Source: Hypsibius dujardini
Lineage: Eukaryota; Tardigrada; Eutardigrada; Parachela; Hypsibiidae
Direction: 5' to 3'
NCBI GenBank assembly: GCA_001579985.1
Contig: LRSR01001425.1
Coordinates: 1-24,913, forward strand
DNA: 24,913 nt
Made by a program: the position numbers and the translations under genes. Positions 1 through 10,165 of this stretch are shown here, piece after piece (position 1 is the first letter of the stretch; each line of letters opens with the position of its first letter). The notes below the pieces were generated by a model. The model worked only from the letters and a program-made list of their open reading frames with translations. It made no database searches and had not been told where the DNA came from.

Positions 1-3000
1 GTAAACAGACTTGAGCTTATCGACCACCTGGCTCGGCATGACGTTGAGTTTCTTCAACGCCTCAAAGGAGTTTGCCGTTGGTAGCTTGCACAGTTTTCGC
101 CATTCCATATAGCCATTAATGCCGTGATCCCTGCCGCGCTGGATGTTCAAGCTGACCAGATCGTGGCCGAACTGCGGGGTCTTGGGGTTGGGGAACAAGC
201 TCTGCGAGAGGTCCGGTGTGACACTGTCGCTGATTTTTTTCCCCGGTAGGGTGGCCATCCCGCGGACCAGTTCGTCGATCATGCCCTGTTTGTAGATGTT
301 GCCGGCCTTGAAGAAGGTCGTTCGCAGGGGAATTGTCCCGACCTCTTGGAAATTGGCATTCATCCGGACAAGTCTGCTCTGGACCATCGAATGGCCAACT
401 CGATAAGCCGCGGTAGAGAACTCATTGGAAAGGCCTGAAAAGGAACTAATCGAATGCTTCGTCTACTTCCATTATAAAATAAAATTTAATTTAACAGAAA
501 AAGTTACAAAGACAAAAAGCTGTAAGAAGTTACAAAACGTTTAGTGAATTTCATCATGCTTGCTTGCTAACCGGCGTCGACTGTGACGTCATATCCCCTG
601 AATCGTCCCGTTTTCAGCACAGCAAGTCCCCGTTCGTTCACAACCAACGGTCCCAGGAGAACGGGCAGAAATTCCTGCAAGGAGCAACCGTATTTTGCGG
701 CACCTGATGAGGGAGATGAACAGTGTCGCATTAATTGAAGCCGTTTTCGGTACATTATAGGTAATGTGTTGCAGTTGGGCTGCGATGATGGCCCGCGCTT
801 CTTGGTAGAACTTTTCGTCGCTCCAGTCGCTCGTCTCCGGGAACCCGCTCAGTTTGTTGACAATGTTATTGTGGTGGCGGACAAACAATGTGTGCGTGGT
901 TTGCAGGCCAGCCTAACGAGACAAAGACACAGACAATTCCATTAGTTTTTTTTCATTTTTTTCTCAACGTGAATTGTAATTATTTAGAATGCTAAAAGAC
1001 CGTGGTTAGGCAATGTGGATTGTTCAGTTTTACCCTTAACTTGACTTTAGTCAGTTTATTAGACTATTGTGAGTTTTTGTCATTTGCATTTGCGAAAAAG
1101 TGGAGATTGGAGATTCGGGCATACCTGTGTGTTGCACCGTTCGTCGCCTGAAAACACAATTGCAGGATTAAAAAATAGAAGTCGGCTTTATTATTTAAGG
1201 TTGTGTTAAGGGATGTTTCCTGACCGGCAATGAAGCACGGTTTTCCGGGGGTCTTATCCAGACACACGACAGTGTCGTTGGTGAGGGCGCTCTTTTCAGC
1301 CCCCGGCAGGAGATGATATGCTGGATTGTTGGCGAACGGTGCAGAGACCTCCAACCGACCTGCCAGTAATTAATTGTCTTAATTGCCTTCATTATCTTTC
1401 GTCTTTTCTCAATTAATTTTCGGTACCGCAAAGCAGGTGGAAAAAAACCATTTTATTGAATGGAGTTTCTTGTGTGAACTTTTACAATTTTGTTTGTTAG
1501 ATAAAAGCAAAAAAATAGAAGCTGACCTTTAGAGCCGGCTGAGGTGTCGCGAACTTGGAAGATCAGTGCGTCATTCACGCCATAGACTGAGGTGGGAAAG
1601 ACGTTATTATATTTATATATATAAATATGTTTACCGAATTTGTATAAATATTTAATTCGTTTGCGAAACTCACTTGCACTGCCGTCGATGTAGGCGGAAT
1701 TCTGGTTCAGCTGCTCGCGATGCCCCAGGCGGCAACCAATCCGCACGCCAATTCGACTGCGCGCACACTCCATGCATTTCTCTCCGAACCTGGCGAGAAG
1801 TGCGAGGGAAACACAAACTGCTGTGACATTTCGTTGTTGTTGTTTCTAAATTATCGGAAAAGGTCACACGTTCTGGTTTTCTTTTACTTGGAATAAAAAG
1901 GGTCGTCCCTGGGAATTGTTATGGCTGCAAAAATGATCAAACACCAGTTATCCACACGCAAACGGAGAATACTTCAAACATTTCCATTTTTCCCCTGCAA
2001 ATTTATTTTCAAGATATTTGAGCGGGATCGTCTGTTGGTTGTTTAATTTTCTCTTTTTCTTTTTTATTTTAATTTTTTGGACATACCTAGAGAATGGGTA
2101 ATTCTTTATAAACAATGGATAATTCTTTAAAATTTTTTTTTAGTTTAAATTTTTGGCCGGTAAGTTTAAGCTTCTTTTTTATTTTATTTTTTATTTTATT
2201 TTTTTCTATTTTTTTTGCTATTTTAAACGTGTAATTTAAAAATAAATAAATAAACTTACGGATACAGTCGGGGCTCTGCTTGCCTTTGGCCACTCCACAA
2301 CACCGCGGGCGCTCTTGCGCTGTGGACTAAACACAACGAACAAAGGACAACGCGTGTGTTTCGCGAATACGGCGAAATAAACAGCAATTTATTGCGTCTT
2401 TTACCGTGAGATCATGTGCCTGAAATTAGAAACAGCAGCAGATAAACGACACATGAATAACAAATAAATAAGAAATAAGCAAGACTACAGTGCTAACAAG
2501 GGACGATTTTCATGAAGAGAACGCAAAAGATCTCCAATTTAATTTTGTTAATTAATCCGATATTAAAGTGATGAGTTAGTTAAAAAAAGTTTTTCATCGA
2601 TGACTAAATTAATTTTTTTTCGGCAGAATTTCAAAGGCCGGAAAACACGGGAAGAATCCTTTTCCCCTGATTTTCGGAAATAATTTGATTTCCCAAATTT
2701 TAATATTGTTATTTTTCCAGATTCAATTTGGAACCGATCGACAGTGACAGAATCTATTCTGAATGTCTGGGGGCGGAGCTATGAATCCGTTTCAATCCGG
2801 GCCGTAAACTTCCGAATCACATTCCCGAAACAACCCATAGCTCCTCCCCCTGACATCCAAACAAAATTCTGTTGATACAAATCGGTTTCAAATTCACTGC
2901 CAAATTCTTTTTTAAAATCAAACTTTTTCAAGAATCAAAGTTTTTGCAGTGAAAATCAAGCAAAACTAATGTTGGACTGATTAAAAACAAAATAAAGTTG

Positions 3001-4888
3001 GGGAATTTTGGGTTCCTCATCCGAAAATCGTTTAAGTAAGCTTGTCTTACCAAAAACTGGCCGAACTGGGTAAACTGCAACAACGGAGTGAATATTGTAA
3101 GTAAATACGTTTTCAGTGCGACGTCAAATGGGATTCATCCGGCTCACCATCGCTGTCCACGTGGGTGCGTCGTCGATCGTCTGGGTGATGACCCTCGAGC
3201 TGACCAAGCGTGCACTGGGCAGCGGCTTCTTGCTGGAGCTCACTCTCAGCCCCGATTCTGCAGCCAGAAACATAATAAACAATTAATTAACGCTTGAAAG
3301 AAATTTCAGAATTTACTCTTGTCTGCGTAATCGGGGGCCAAATTTCGAAGGAAGGTGCTTGATTCGCGACCACGATTGGGAAAGCAAATGTTGTTGCAGA
3401 ATCCCGAATGGGAGCGATATTTGTTTCTGGCACAGGCCGGCTGCAGTGCAGGGTCGAGAAAGGCATCAATCGGAACTACAGGCCTACGGGCACAAAAGGG
3501 CGTCGCCATTTTGGGAACCTCTCACATCACCCGGAGGAAAAACCCAATTAAGATTTGCGAAGCACCTACTGATCAGATTCCTTGCAAAAACCGGCAACTA
3601 AACTGCCGGCATCATTTTGATTGGAAGGAAGCAGTTGTTGAAGCTCCTTCGGAAGGGATATTTGTGACAGGGTTTCTTTTGCAACGCCATTCTCGATATT
3701 TTTCATCCTTAAAATCAAGTGGAGAAGTATAGTCATTCTCTGAAAGTTAGTGTGCTATGGACCATGTATCGTTCGTGTGTCTGTGTCTGTGTCTGTGTCT
3801 GTGTCTGTGTCTGTGTCTGTGTCTGTGTCTGTGTCTGTGCCTGTGTCTATGTGACTGTGTCTGTGTCTGTGTCTGTGTGACTGTGTGACTGTCCCTGTCC
3901 CTGTGTCTGTGTCTGTGTCTGTGTCTGTGTCTGTGTCTGTGTCTGTGTCTGTGTCTGTGTCTGTGTCTGTGTCTGTGCCTGTGTCTATGTGACTGTGTCT
4001 GTGTCTGTGTCTGTGTGACTGTGTGACTGTGCCTGTGTCTGTGTCTGTGTCTGGGTCTGTGTCTGTGTCTGTGTCTGTGTCTACTCTGTGTCTATGTCTG
4101 CCAAACCTTACGTTTGCTCCTCAAGAGTGTCCGACAGATCCTTAATGACATGAGCATCCTGGTCGATGAGGTTCGTTTTCGGACGTACTTTTCCGAACTC
4201 TGCCAGCTGGTCGCCGGACGTCCCCGCCTCTAACTGCTCGTATTTGGAATCGTCTGCGTTGACAACAACCCTTCTGAGGGCCCCCTGGAAGCTGTCGTGG
4301 AGGAAATCCCCGGACAGTTGGACGTCCTGATGAGTGGCAGTTTTAATCTGATACTCAATGTTAGACGCGGCCATACTCCATCCGCCCCAACCCTTGCCGT
4401 ACTGGGCATCTGTCCAGAATGCCGGCGTCTGAAAGTAGTTGTTGACTGACCCGGAGGACGCGTCGATCGACCGACTGGAACCGCCGCGCCCGTTTGCCGC
4501 TGAATAGTTTTGAAATAAAATAGAAATAAAAAATAATAATGCAGACATGTGGATAATAAAATGTATTCACCCAATATATTTTTAATTTATAATTAATAAT
4601 GATTTTCGAAATTTTAATATCTTTTAATGATTACAGTTAACTAAACACAGTTAGTGTTTATTTTAAAATGTAGTAAAATATTTTCGCCAACGATATTAAT
4701 AATTAATAATTTATAATATTTTCGAAAGTTTAATAGTTTAAGTATTTTTAAATATAAGACTTTAATGTATAAGAGTTTAATATTTGTAAAATAAATATAT
4801 AACCAAGAAATAGTACCGTACCGCAAGTATAGGAGACAAATATGGCTGTTATCAGCGCCAAGGCAAGGTGAAGGTTAAACCTCGCCAT
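1..4888 (-). CDS. Secreted animal heme peroxidase, 15 exons, 3' end beyond window
   Basis: Exons on minus, 5' to 3': 4888-4822, 4499-4112, 3483-3317, 3257-3148, 3074-3051, 2419-2405, 2326-2260, 1924-1888, 1789-1674, 1586-1527, 1359-1225, 1147-1125, 912-754, 674-572, 434-1. All junctions are GT-AG and all phases agree, giving 635 residues in view. It starts with a signal peptide ([19 protein letters not shown]). Then come a propeptide-like region, the [10 protein letters not shown] motif, the distal heme site [13 protein letters not shown], the calcium loop [26 protein letters not shown] with the catalytic Arg, [30 protein letters not shown], the proximal histidine in AYRVGHSMV, and [10 protein letters not shown] with the conserved Asn. 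This is the animal peroxidase superfamily (chorion peroxidase/peroxinectin-like), secreted, oxidising donors with H2O2. Oddities are several microexons and loss of both heme-ester acids (Ala for Asp, Thr for Glu). An in-frame ATG lies upstream at 4942; 4888 was chosen because it gives a clean signal peptide and has A at -3. Confidence 0.95.
2725..2894. repeat. Imperfect inverted repeat in a peroxidase intron
   Basis: The 631-bp intron between the two distal-heme microexons (2420-3050) holds two arms of about 68 bp facing each other. The arms share AATTTG-AACCGAT at the outside, ACAGAAT in the middle and GGGGG-GGAGCTATG at the inside. The spacer is about 35 bp. It looks like an old MITE or foldback element; I could not define a target-site duplication. 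Confidence 0.6.
3775..4100. repeat. (CTGTGT)n microsatellite in peroxidase intron 2
   Basis: About 320 bp of CTGTGT hexamers fill most of the intron between exons 2 and 3. Interruptions (GCCTGTGTCTATGTGACTG and GTGACTGTGTGACTG) recur 138 bp apart, from 3845 and from 3983. This is exactly 23 hexamers, so a block of the array was itself duplicated. The tract reads as CA-rich in the transcript. Confidence 0.95.
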
Positions 4889-5534
4889 AATATGGGACAT
4901 AAGGCAGTGCAGGATACCAGCAGAGAAAGTGAAACGTTCCAACCGCGCGAGAACCTATACTAATTTGGGTGCTTTTTCTTTATAGAAGGAAAAAGAAAGC
5001 AAAAGAAAGCAGGTTTTGCCACTTTGAAAATTCTTGACTGGAGGCAAAAAAAAAATAGCAAACTTCACATACACCTTCGCAGGCATGTCTGCCAGTCTGG
5101 CGGGAGAGCTTTCCCGGACGAGGTTCCTTCCGATAGCACAAACCGGTTGACTCGCCAGCCAGGCAGGCCGCACCCAGCTTATATTTCAACCACGATTCAT
5201 TTATCAGACGCCTAGACAAGTGTCTGCATATGATATGTTTGCTGCGCTTCAGGCATGGCTGTCTTTCAGGCCGAGCCTTTTCTAGCGAGGAAGTACAGCG
5301 ACAGGATAACGTCGAGGTACTCTTGTAACTTTTTTTTCAGTGTGCCTAACGGCCGCACTCAACTATCAACGGGTATTGAAAAGCCTTCAAAAGAGACAAT
5401 CTGATCAAAAGACAAACTTAGGGGCAGGAGGGGTGACAGGCCGAAAAGAAGTTACATAGGCAGGCATGCACGCAGGCATGCAGCAGACATCTACAGACAC
5501 ACAGAGATAGATAAACAGACATACAGACAGACAT

Positions 5535-5589
<55 letters not shown>

Positions 5590-5793
5590 CTCAGGAAAAA
5601 GGCACATCTGGTGAAGACACTTTCTCCCAGTTCACGATCCCGCCTGCAGTCTTCTGTGGTAGTTGCCTTTGGCGTTTTCCAAACACGAACGCTATAATTT
5701 TCTTCTTTTGACTTTTTACGACACAACCGTGTGCAGATACAAGCTCAACTCCGTGGAATCATACATTAATGAGATACACGTTTGTATAAGTCG
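4889..5793. other. Intergenic region upstream of the peroxidase gene
   Basis: This 0.9-kb gap separates the tyrosine-rich gene from the peroxidase on the same strand and should contain the peroxidase promoter. An AATATAAGC stretch read on minus near 5178-5186 could be a TATA-like element, but nothing fixes the transcription start. A CAGA microsatellite lies at 5516-5588. No open frame here has family similarity, and I saw no canonical AATAAA for the tyrosine-rich gene in the 300 bp after its stop. Confidence 0.5.
5516..5588. repeat. (CAGA)n microsatellite
   Basis: Near-perfect CAGA tetranucleotide array with more irregular CAGACATA units at its left end. The same tetramer recurs at 14937-14995 and, degenerate, at 20455-20710, so it is a common microsatellite of this genome. 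Open frames through it (Cys-Leu-Ser-Val repeats) are artefacts of the tetramer. Confidence 0.95.
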
Positions 5794-7932
5794 CTATTCT
5801 AACGGACGTTCATCATCTGCATCATTATGCGGCTTTTCCCGTCGTGTGGTGCCATCATTTTCCTCATACCCCGGATCATGACTCTCATAGTCCGACGGCG
5901 GGGAATACGTCTGCGGGGAGTAGTAACTCGCGGGCGGAGAATAGCCAGAGCTCGGGGGGGCCGGCGGACTGTAACTGGGCTGTGTGTAAGTGATCTGCTC
6001 CTCAATCCTCGGTGGGGCGTAGCTCGGCGCGGATATCCTCGGGGGCGCATAGTTCAACGGCGGACTGTCGTAGCTGGGCAGTTCGATGCTGCGATAGCTG
6101 ACGGAGTAGCTCGGCTGGTAGCTCGGCGGTTGGTAGCTCGGCGGCTGGTAGCTCGGCGGCTGGTAGCTCGGCTGATAGCTCGGCGGTTGGTAAGAGTACG
6201 GCGGTTGGTACGAGTACTGTACCGGTTGGTAGGCCGGCTGGGAGACATAGCTCGGCTGGTATTGCGGCGGAGCGTAGTAAATGTAGCGTTCGGACTTTTC
6301 ATACCCGGAGAAGGGCTGCTTGTAACTGTCTGTCTGGTAGTAGGCAGGTGGTCCGAAAAATGGAGCTGAAAAGGAAGGCGACAGTAGTAAACCCCATTGA
6401 TAATGTATACTTCGGAGGTATAGCGAGAGGTGCAATAGGAAGTGTAATCGGAAGTAGAAATATATGCTACCAAATGAACCTCTTAGATTTCGCTATTTCC
6501 CTCCATGACAAAAACATCCGAAAGGGCATAATTATACTTATATGTTAATTGTACTCGCGCGGTTCAGAAATACTCCCACGGAGCAAAATTGGCCATAGAA
6601 GAGACTGCCCACCCTTGAATATATTTTGCAAGGTAAATTTATCGCGCGGTTAAAAAATACTCAAGTAACAAAAGTCTCCTTTAAAGGGGGTTTTTGTATG
6701 GCTCAACAACATCCCCTTTAAAGGGGGTTTTTGCATGGCTCTCATGCCTTATTCTTTACACACACGACCGCCAGACGCGGTCAAACCGGATCCGTGAGAT
6801 GGTCAATTAATCGATTAATTGGTTTCTTTAGCCAACAAAACTTTGCTTGTTCAAACGTGGTGCCGGGCGTGAAAGGATGATTGATTGATTTTGTAGAAGT
6901 GAAATTTCGCAACTTACGTGTATACGGAGGCGGAGCATAGGCTCTGTATAAAAGTACACGTTACACAAAAATAATCGCAATATACAAATGGTCAACAGAA
7001 ACCTTACAGGGGTGGATAAGAGGGCGGAGAATAATAAGGTGGCTGGTAGGATTGCTCGTAAGAAGATGCGGAGTATGAGGGCGCAGAGTAGGACGGCTGA
7101 GAATAATCCGCGTAGCTGCGTTTACTCTTCACCTTCCGTTGGTTGGTGCGCGACGGTGGCGCCACCGGCTGATGCCACGGATGAGCGTACTCTGCGTCTA
7201 AAGAGAAAACAACGTGGAAAATACGCAACGGTTGATTTAATTTACCTTCGTAATTTACTAATTTACTACAGAAATCATTAAAAAAAATGAGGAATAATTT
7301 ATTTTCACGGCAACTAAAATCCACGCAACAAAATGCAGAAATTATTTCAAGTGGACTTTTCCAAGACTTTTCGGCGAAACAGTTTTCTACACTAATCAAT
7401 TCTTTTTAAATCTGACAACTTAATCTCAAAGCTAAACAGACTTGATCATGCTACGGTTATTTTTGTGCGTGGATACTTTTTTGTCTGACATCCAGAAAAA
7501 ATTGTTGAACCACTTGTTATTTAATTAAATAATTAATAATAATAAAATTGTTAATTAATTTTAAGGGCGCGTACTTGCATTCCCGGAAGCGTAATAGGGT
7601 TGTCCGGTGTTTATTCCGAAGACTCCGGCTTTATCATCTCCGACCACTTTACTGATATCTGGTTCCGCCGCGTGCTCGTCCGGCTTCTCAAACTGAACGT
7701 CCAGTCCGGGCTCGTTGTCGGCGTTTCTTCGGCTTCTTTTCTTCCGCGATGGTAAACTGACTTGTAAATTCGCGTGGTCGCTGTTAACACCACTCGACAA
7801 CCGGGAAGGACGGTCAAAGAATAGATCGTTCAGCTTGCTGACGCTGCTATTTCCCACCAATTCCGGTAAGACCTGCTTCACCGTTGACAGGGCGCACAAA
7901 ATTACCTTCAAAAGAACAAAGACTATCGACAT
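5794..7932 (-). CDS. Secreted Tyr/Pro-rich repeat protein (381 aa, four exons)
   Basis: Exons on minus: 7932-7575, 7197-7008, 6943-6918 (26 bp) and 6365-5794 with the stop. All introns are GT-AG and all phases join. The N-terminus (MSIVFVLLKVILCALSTVKQ) is a signal peptide. A polybasic site RKKRSRR near residue 73 fits furin-type processing. The middle is acidic (EKPDEHAAEPD). The tail is built of YQPPS, SYQPSY, YAPP and YSPP units, with about 32 tyrosines in the last 190 residues, and ends in an acidic/basic segment (DDERPLE). I do not recognise a named family. The composition resembles secreted structural proteins of cuticle, eggshell or adhesive secretions. The peroxidase gene lies about 0.9 kb downstream on the same strand. 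Exon 2 also encodes SYSAPSYSASSYEQSYQPPY, continuing the repeat across the introns and supporting the model. The antisense Arg-rich frame over exon 4 is a shadow. Confidence 0.82.
6107..6240 (-). repeat. Coding tandem repeat, 12-15 bp units
   Basis: Within the last exon of the Tyr/Pro-rich gene, units encoding YQPPS and YQPS are tandem at DNA level. On plus the core reads TAGCTCGGCGGCTGG with single-base variants. Near-identical units point to recent slippage or unequal exchange, so the protein length is probably polymorphic. Confidence 0.85.
6678..6741. repeat. Direct repeat in the Tyr/Pro-rich gene's intron
   Basis: Two copies, 37 bp apart, of a roughly 27-bp sequence that begins with palindrome CCTTTAAAGG and ends GTATGGCTC or GCATGGCTC. 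A second looser direct pair (CGCGCGGTT followed by AAATACTC) lies just to the left, near 6555 and 6641. All are inside the 552-bp intron 6366-6917, which otherwise shows nothing recognisable. Confidence 0.7.
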
Positions 7933-7982
7933 CAGATAGCTTAAATCGGTCCTGCTTAAATTAGCTTCTAGCACTGGAATTA

Positions 7983-8208
7983 AAAGAAATTAGAATTTAA
8001 TCTAATTAGATTAAATTATATATTAAATAAAATTAGAATGCAATTTAATTTAGTTTAATTAAATATTAAATAAAATTAGAATTTAATCTAATTCAGTTTA
8101 ATTAAATTAAATATTAAATAAAATTAGAATTTAATCTAATTTAGTTTAATTAAATTAAATATTAAATGAAATTAGAATTTAATCTAATTTAGTTTAATTA
8201 AATATTGA
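7983..8208. repeat. AT-rich tandem repeat, 48-bp unit
   Basis: Roughly five copies, some shortened, of a 48-bp unit made almost only of A and T. It begins AAAATTAGAATTTAATCTAA and ends ATTAAATATTAAAT. It starts about 50 bp upstream of the start codon of the Tyr/Pro-rich gene, so it lies in that gene's 5' flank or 5' UTR. Confidence 0.85.
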
Positions 8209-9344
8209 ATACAGGAAAAAAAAGGTAAACTCGAGAAAATGTTTGAGTTGATCATTTCGTGAACTGCATGAGAAAAAGGATTATTTACAGACAAATTGTA
8301 ACCCTCTGCTCACCAAATAAGCAGCAGACGGATGCAGTGACGGATTCATACTTCCGCTACAGAGGCCGTTTGATGTGGTGTGGTCAAGGTCAGTGGTCAA
8401 TGTTGAAAGGGGAAATTGTGAGGGGGAAAATGTGAATATTCCAGGCCGAAAAAAAGACAATTACAGAGTTACTTGTGAGAGTAAGTTGACACTTGCCTTG
8501 TCCTAGTGCGCGGCTCTGCCATGATGATTGCTTGAAATGTTTACATGCCCCAGTTAAATGAAAAGTGAAGCTGCCTGTTGCTGGTAATTAAACGATTCTC
8601 TAGACGGTGACATTTGTGACATCAGACGATACTTGCAGCTGCATGGGGAAGGCTATTCATCCGCGTCGCTTAATCAAGTTCAGTCCGCGCGACTGATCAA
8701 GCTACCGAGATATATTGAGCTCGTGCGCGCGGCAGTTCACGATGTAGTTATACCGGTAAGAATTACCAAGCAAGAATCCTCCTTACGCCTTGGTAGGGTA
8801 TAGTGGGCAGAGTAGTTGGTTGGTCTGGCTAATGGACTGTCAGTCTAAGTGGCGGACTAAACTATCCTCCGGGACCATTACGTGAATAAGAGCCGGGTTT
8901 GTACCCCTGACTGACCGTTAACCTGATCGACCGTTAACCTGAACTACCGTCAGCCTGACCGAACGTCAACCTGAACTACCGTTTCCACTAGCCGGACCGA
9001 CCATTCATCAGATGGTTTGCCCGTTGATCAGTAGGATCGTACCTCTATCCCTGTGACCTGCAGAAATGAACGCCCGCCACTTCCTTGGTTGTCAACTTAT
9101 CGGACCGAACCTTCACCACTTCCATCGGCTGTCAACCTTCACCATTTTAACCGACTGCCGACTACCAACCGGACCGAACATCTAGCAACTTGACCGACTG
9201 AGGCATCAAACTAAACACGCAGGGCGTTGTCGCATGCACCTCTTCTAATAGGCAAAGTAGGCAAAGCACGTATATTTTTATTTATCTGCAGGCTATTTTG
9301 AACAAGAAATAAACAGGAGCTTAATACAATGTGTCTAATTCTAT
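8209..9344. other. Intergenic stretch without a recognisable gene
   Basis: About 1.1 kb with no open frame above 60 codons that resembles a family. The only clear structure is the 16-bp tandem repeat at 8914-8987, followed to about 9190 by looser GACCGAAC/CCGACTG-like sequence that may be its decayed continuation. Confidence 0.6.
8914..8987. repeat. 16-bp degenerate tandem repeat
   Basis: Four and a half units of 16 bp: ACCGTTAACCTGATCG, ACCGTTAACCTGAACT, ACCGTCAGCCTGACCG, AACGTCAACCTGAACT, then ACCGTTTCC. Units differ at two to five positions, so the array is not young. There are no spacers, so this is not CRISPR-like. Confidence 0.85.
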
Positions 9345-9540
9345 CTATACCATCTGTAAATTTACTTTTGAAACTAACTTCAAATGCCCACAGCGGCTCT
9401 CCCTGTTGAAGGAGGAAAATAGGTCACCACTCATTCGCAAGAGAATTTTGTCCTTTTCCATTCCGTTGTAGCAGATTTTGCACTTTCTGCTTTGTTTACG
9501 TTTTTTATTGACTTGACCAGGAAGTACCAGTCTGCTCAAA
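9345..9540 (-). CDS. Short open frame, paired with 10166-10386; possible exon or relic
   Basis: Sixty-four codons on minus, from about residue GLLSRLVLPG through KRKQSRKCKICYNGMEKDK to HLKLVSKVNLQMV before a stop. A clearly related frame runs on plus at 10166-10386. The two share KRK-SR-CKICY--ME-DK, RMS, C-HLKLVSKV and LQ-V, in register and without an indel. This frame-preserving similarity suggests a protein or its relic (an exon, or part of a mobile element) duplicated in inverted orientation. CxxC and CxH pairs could bind metal. No family recognised, no convincing start. Confidence 0.35.
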
Positions 9541-9804
9541 AGTCCCCATTTTTCCGTGCCTCTTGTCCGAAATGACAGTTTTTAAGTAAAGATATTTGAA
9601 ATATCAGACAGCACCAACTTCAATTTTTTTGTTGAAATAATTAATTCTATCCATTTGACAGCAACCCTTTGAACCGTTTTTTGATCGGCAAAAAGATTGA
9701 GCTGATCCTCCCGCCGGTAATTTTTAAAATTCTGCCAATCCGTGAAAGACGGTTTTCAGGCGCCGTTTTTCGCGCCTAATTATAGTAATTGGACAATGCC
9801 ACTG

Positions 9805-9884
9805 TTAAAAAAAGCATTTTTCTTATCCATAAAAAAAAGCATTTTTCTTATCCATAAAAAAAAGCATTTTTCTTATCCATAAAA
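9805..9884. repeat. 25-bp tandem repeat, three copies
   Basis: Three almost identical copies of a 25-bp unit: a run of seven or eight A followed by GCATTTTTCTTATCCAT. The copies match except for the length of the first A run, so the array is recent. It lies between the two inverted CKICY frames. Confidence 0.95.
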
Positions 9885-10165
9885 GACTGTTGTTCAACTG
9901 CAACCAGTTGAAACCTGTTTTTTGCGAGTGCAGCGCACAGTCGCGGCGAGAGCTATTTACAAGAACTTCAGGGATGAAATCTTCCCCTGTCGTTTCACTC
10001 TGCAACTGAAAACGTCGCAAATTGGTTACCACTCGACACCTGTAATTTACGAGAGACTTCTCCATGACGGAAAAGTTTGAAAATTAAAAATTGGAACAAA
10101 TTGACAAAAAGTGGCGAAGATGTTCAACGATGAGTAAGAGTGCATTGGGTATGAATCTTAATTGG

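Noticed and set aside
3355-3732. 125-codon plus frame
   Set aside because: Antisense to peroxidase exon 3, whose [10 protein letters not shown] motif and phase-matched splice sites are on minus.
4889-4942. Upstream in-frame ATG at 4942 as peroxidase start
   Set aside because: It would put 18 residues before a typical signal peptide. The ATG at 4888 has A at -3 and G at +4. It cannot be fully excluded without transcript data.
5405-5726. Open frames of 61 and 102 codons on minus rich in Cys-Leu-Ser-Val
   Set aside because: They come from the CAGA tetramer read in all frames. There is no similarity outside the repeat.
5827-6369. 180-codon Arg-rich frame on plus
   Set aside because: Exact antisense of the Tyr/Pro-rich last exon, open because of the biased repeat codons. 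Splicing, signal peptide and upstream exons support the minus strand.
7983-8987. Regular repeats considered as CRISPR-like arrays
   Set aside because: The 48-bp and 16-bp units are contiguous tandem repeats with no unique spacers, in a eukaryotic setting.
9823-10065. 80-codon minus frame starting MEKSLVNYRC
   Set aside because: Protein-like composition at first, but no family, no splice partner, no related copy, and its end runs through the 25-bp tandem repeat.
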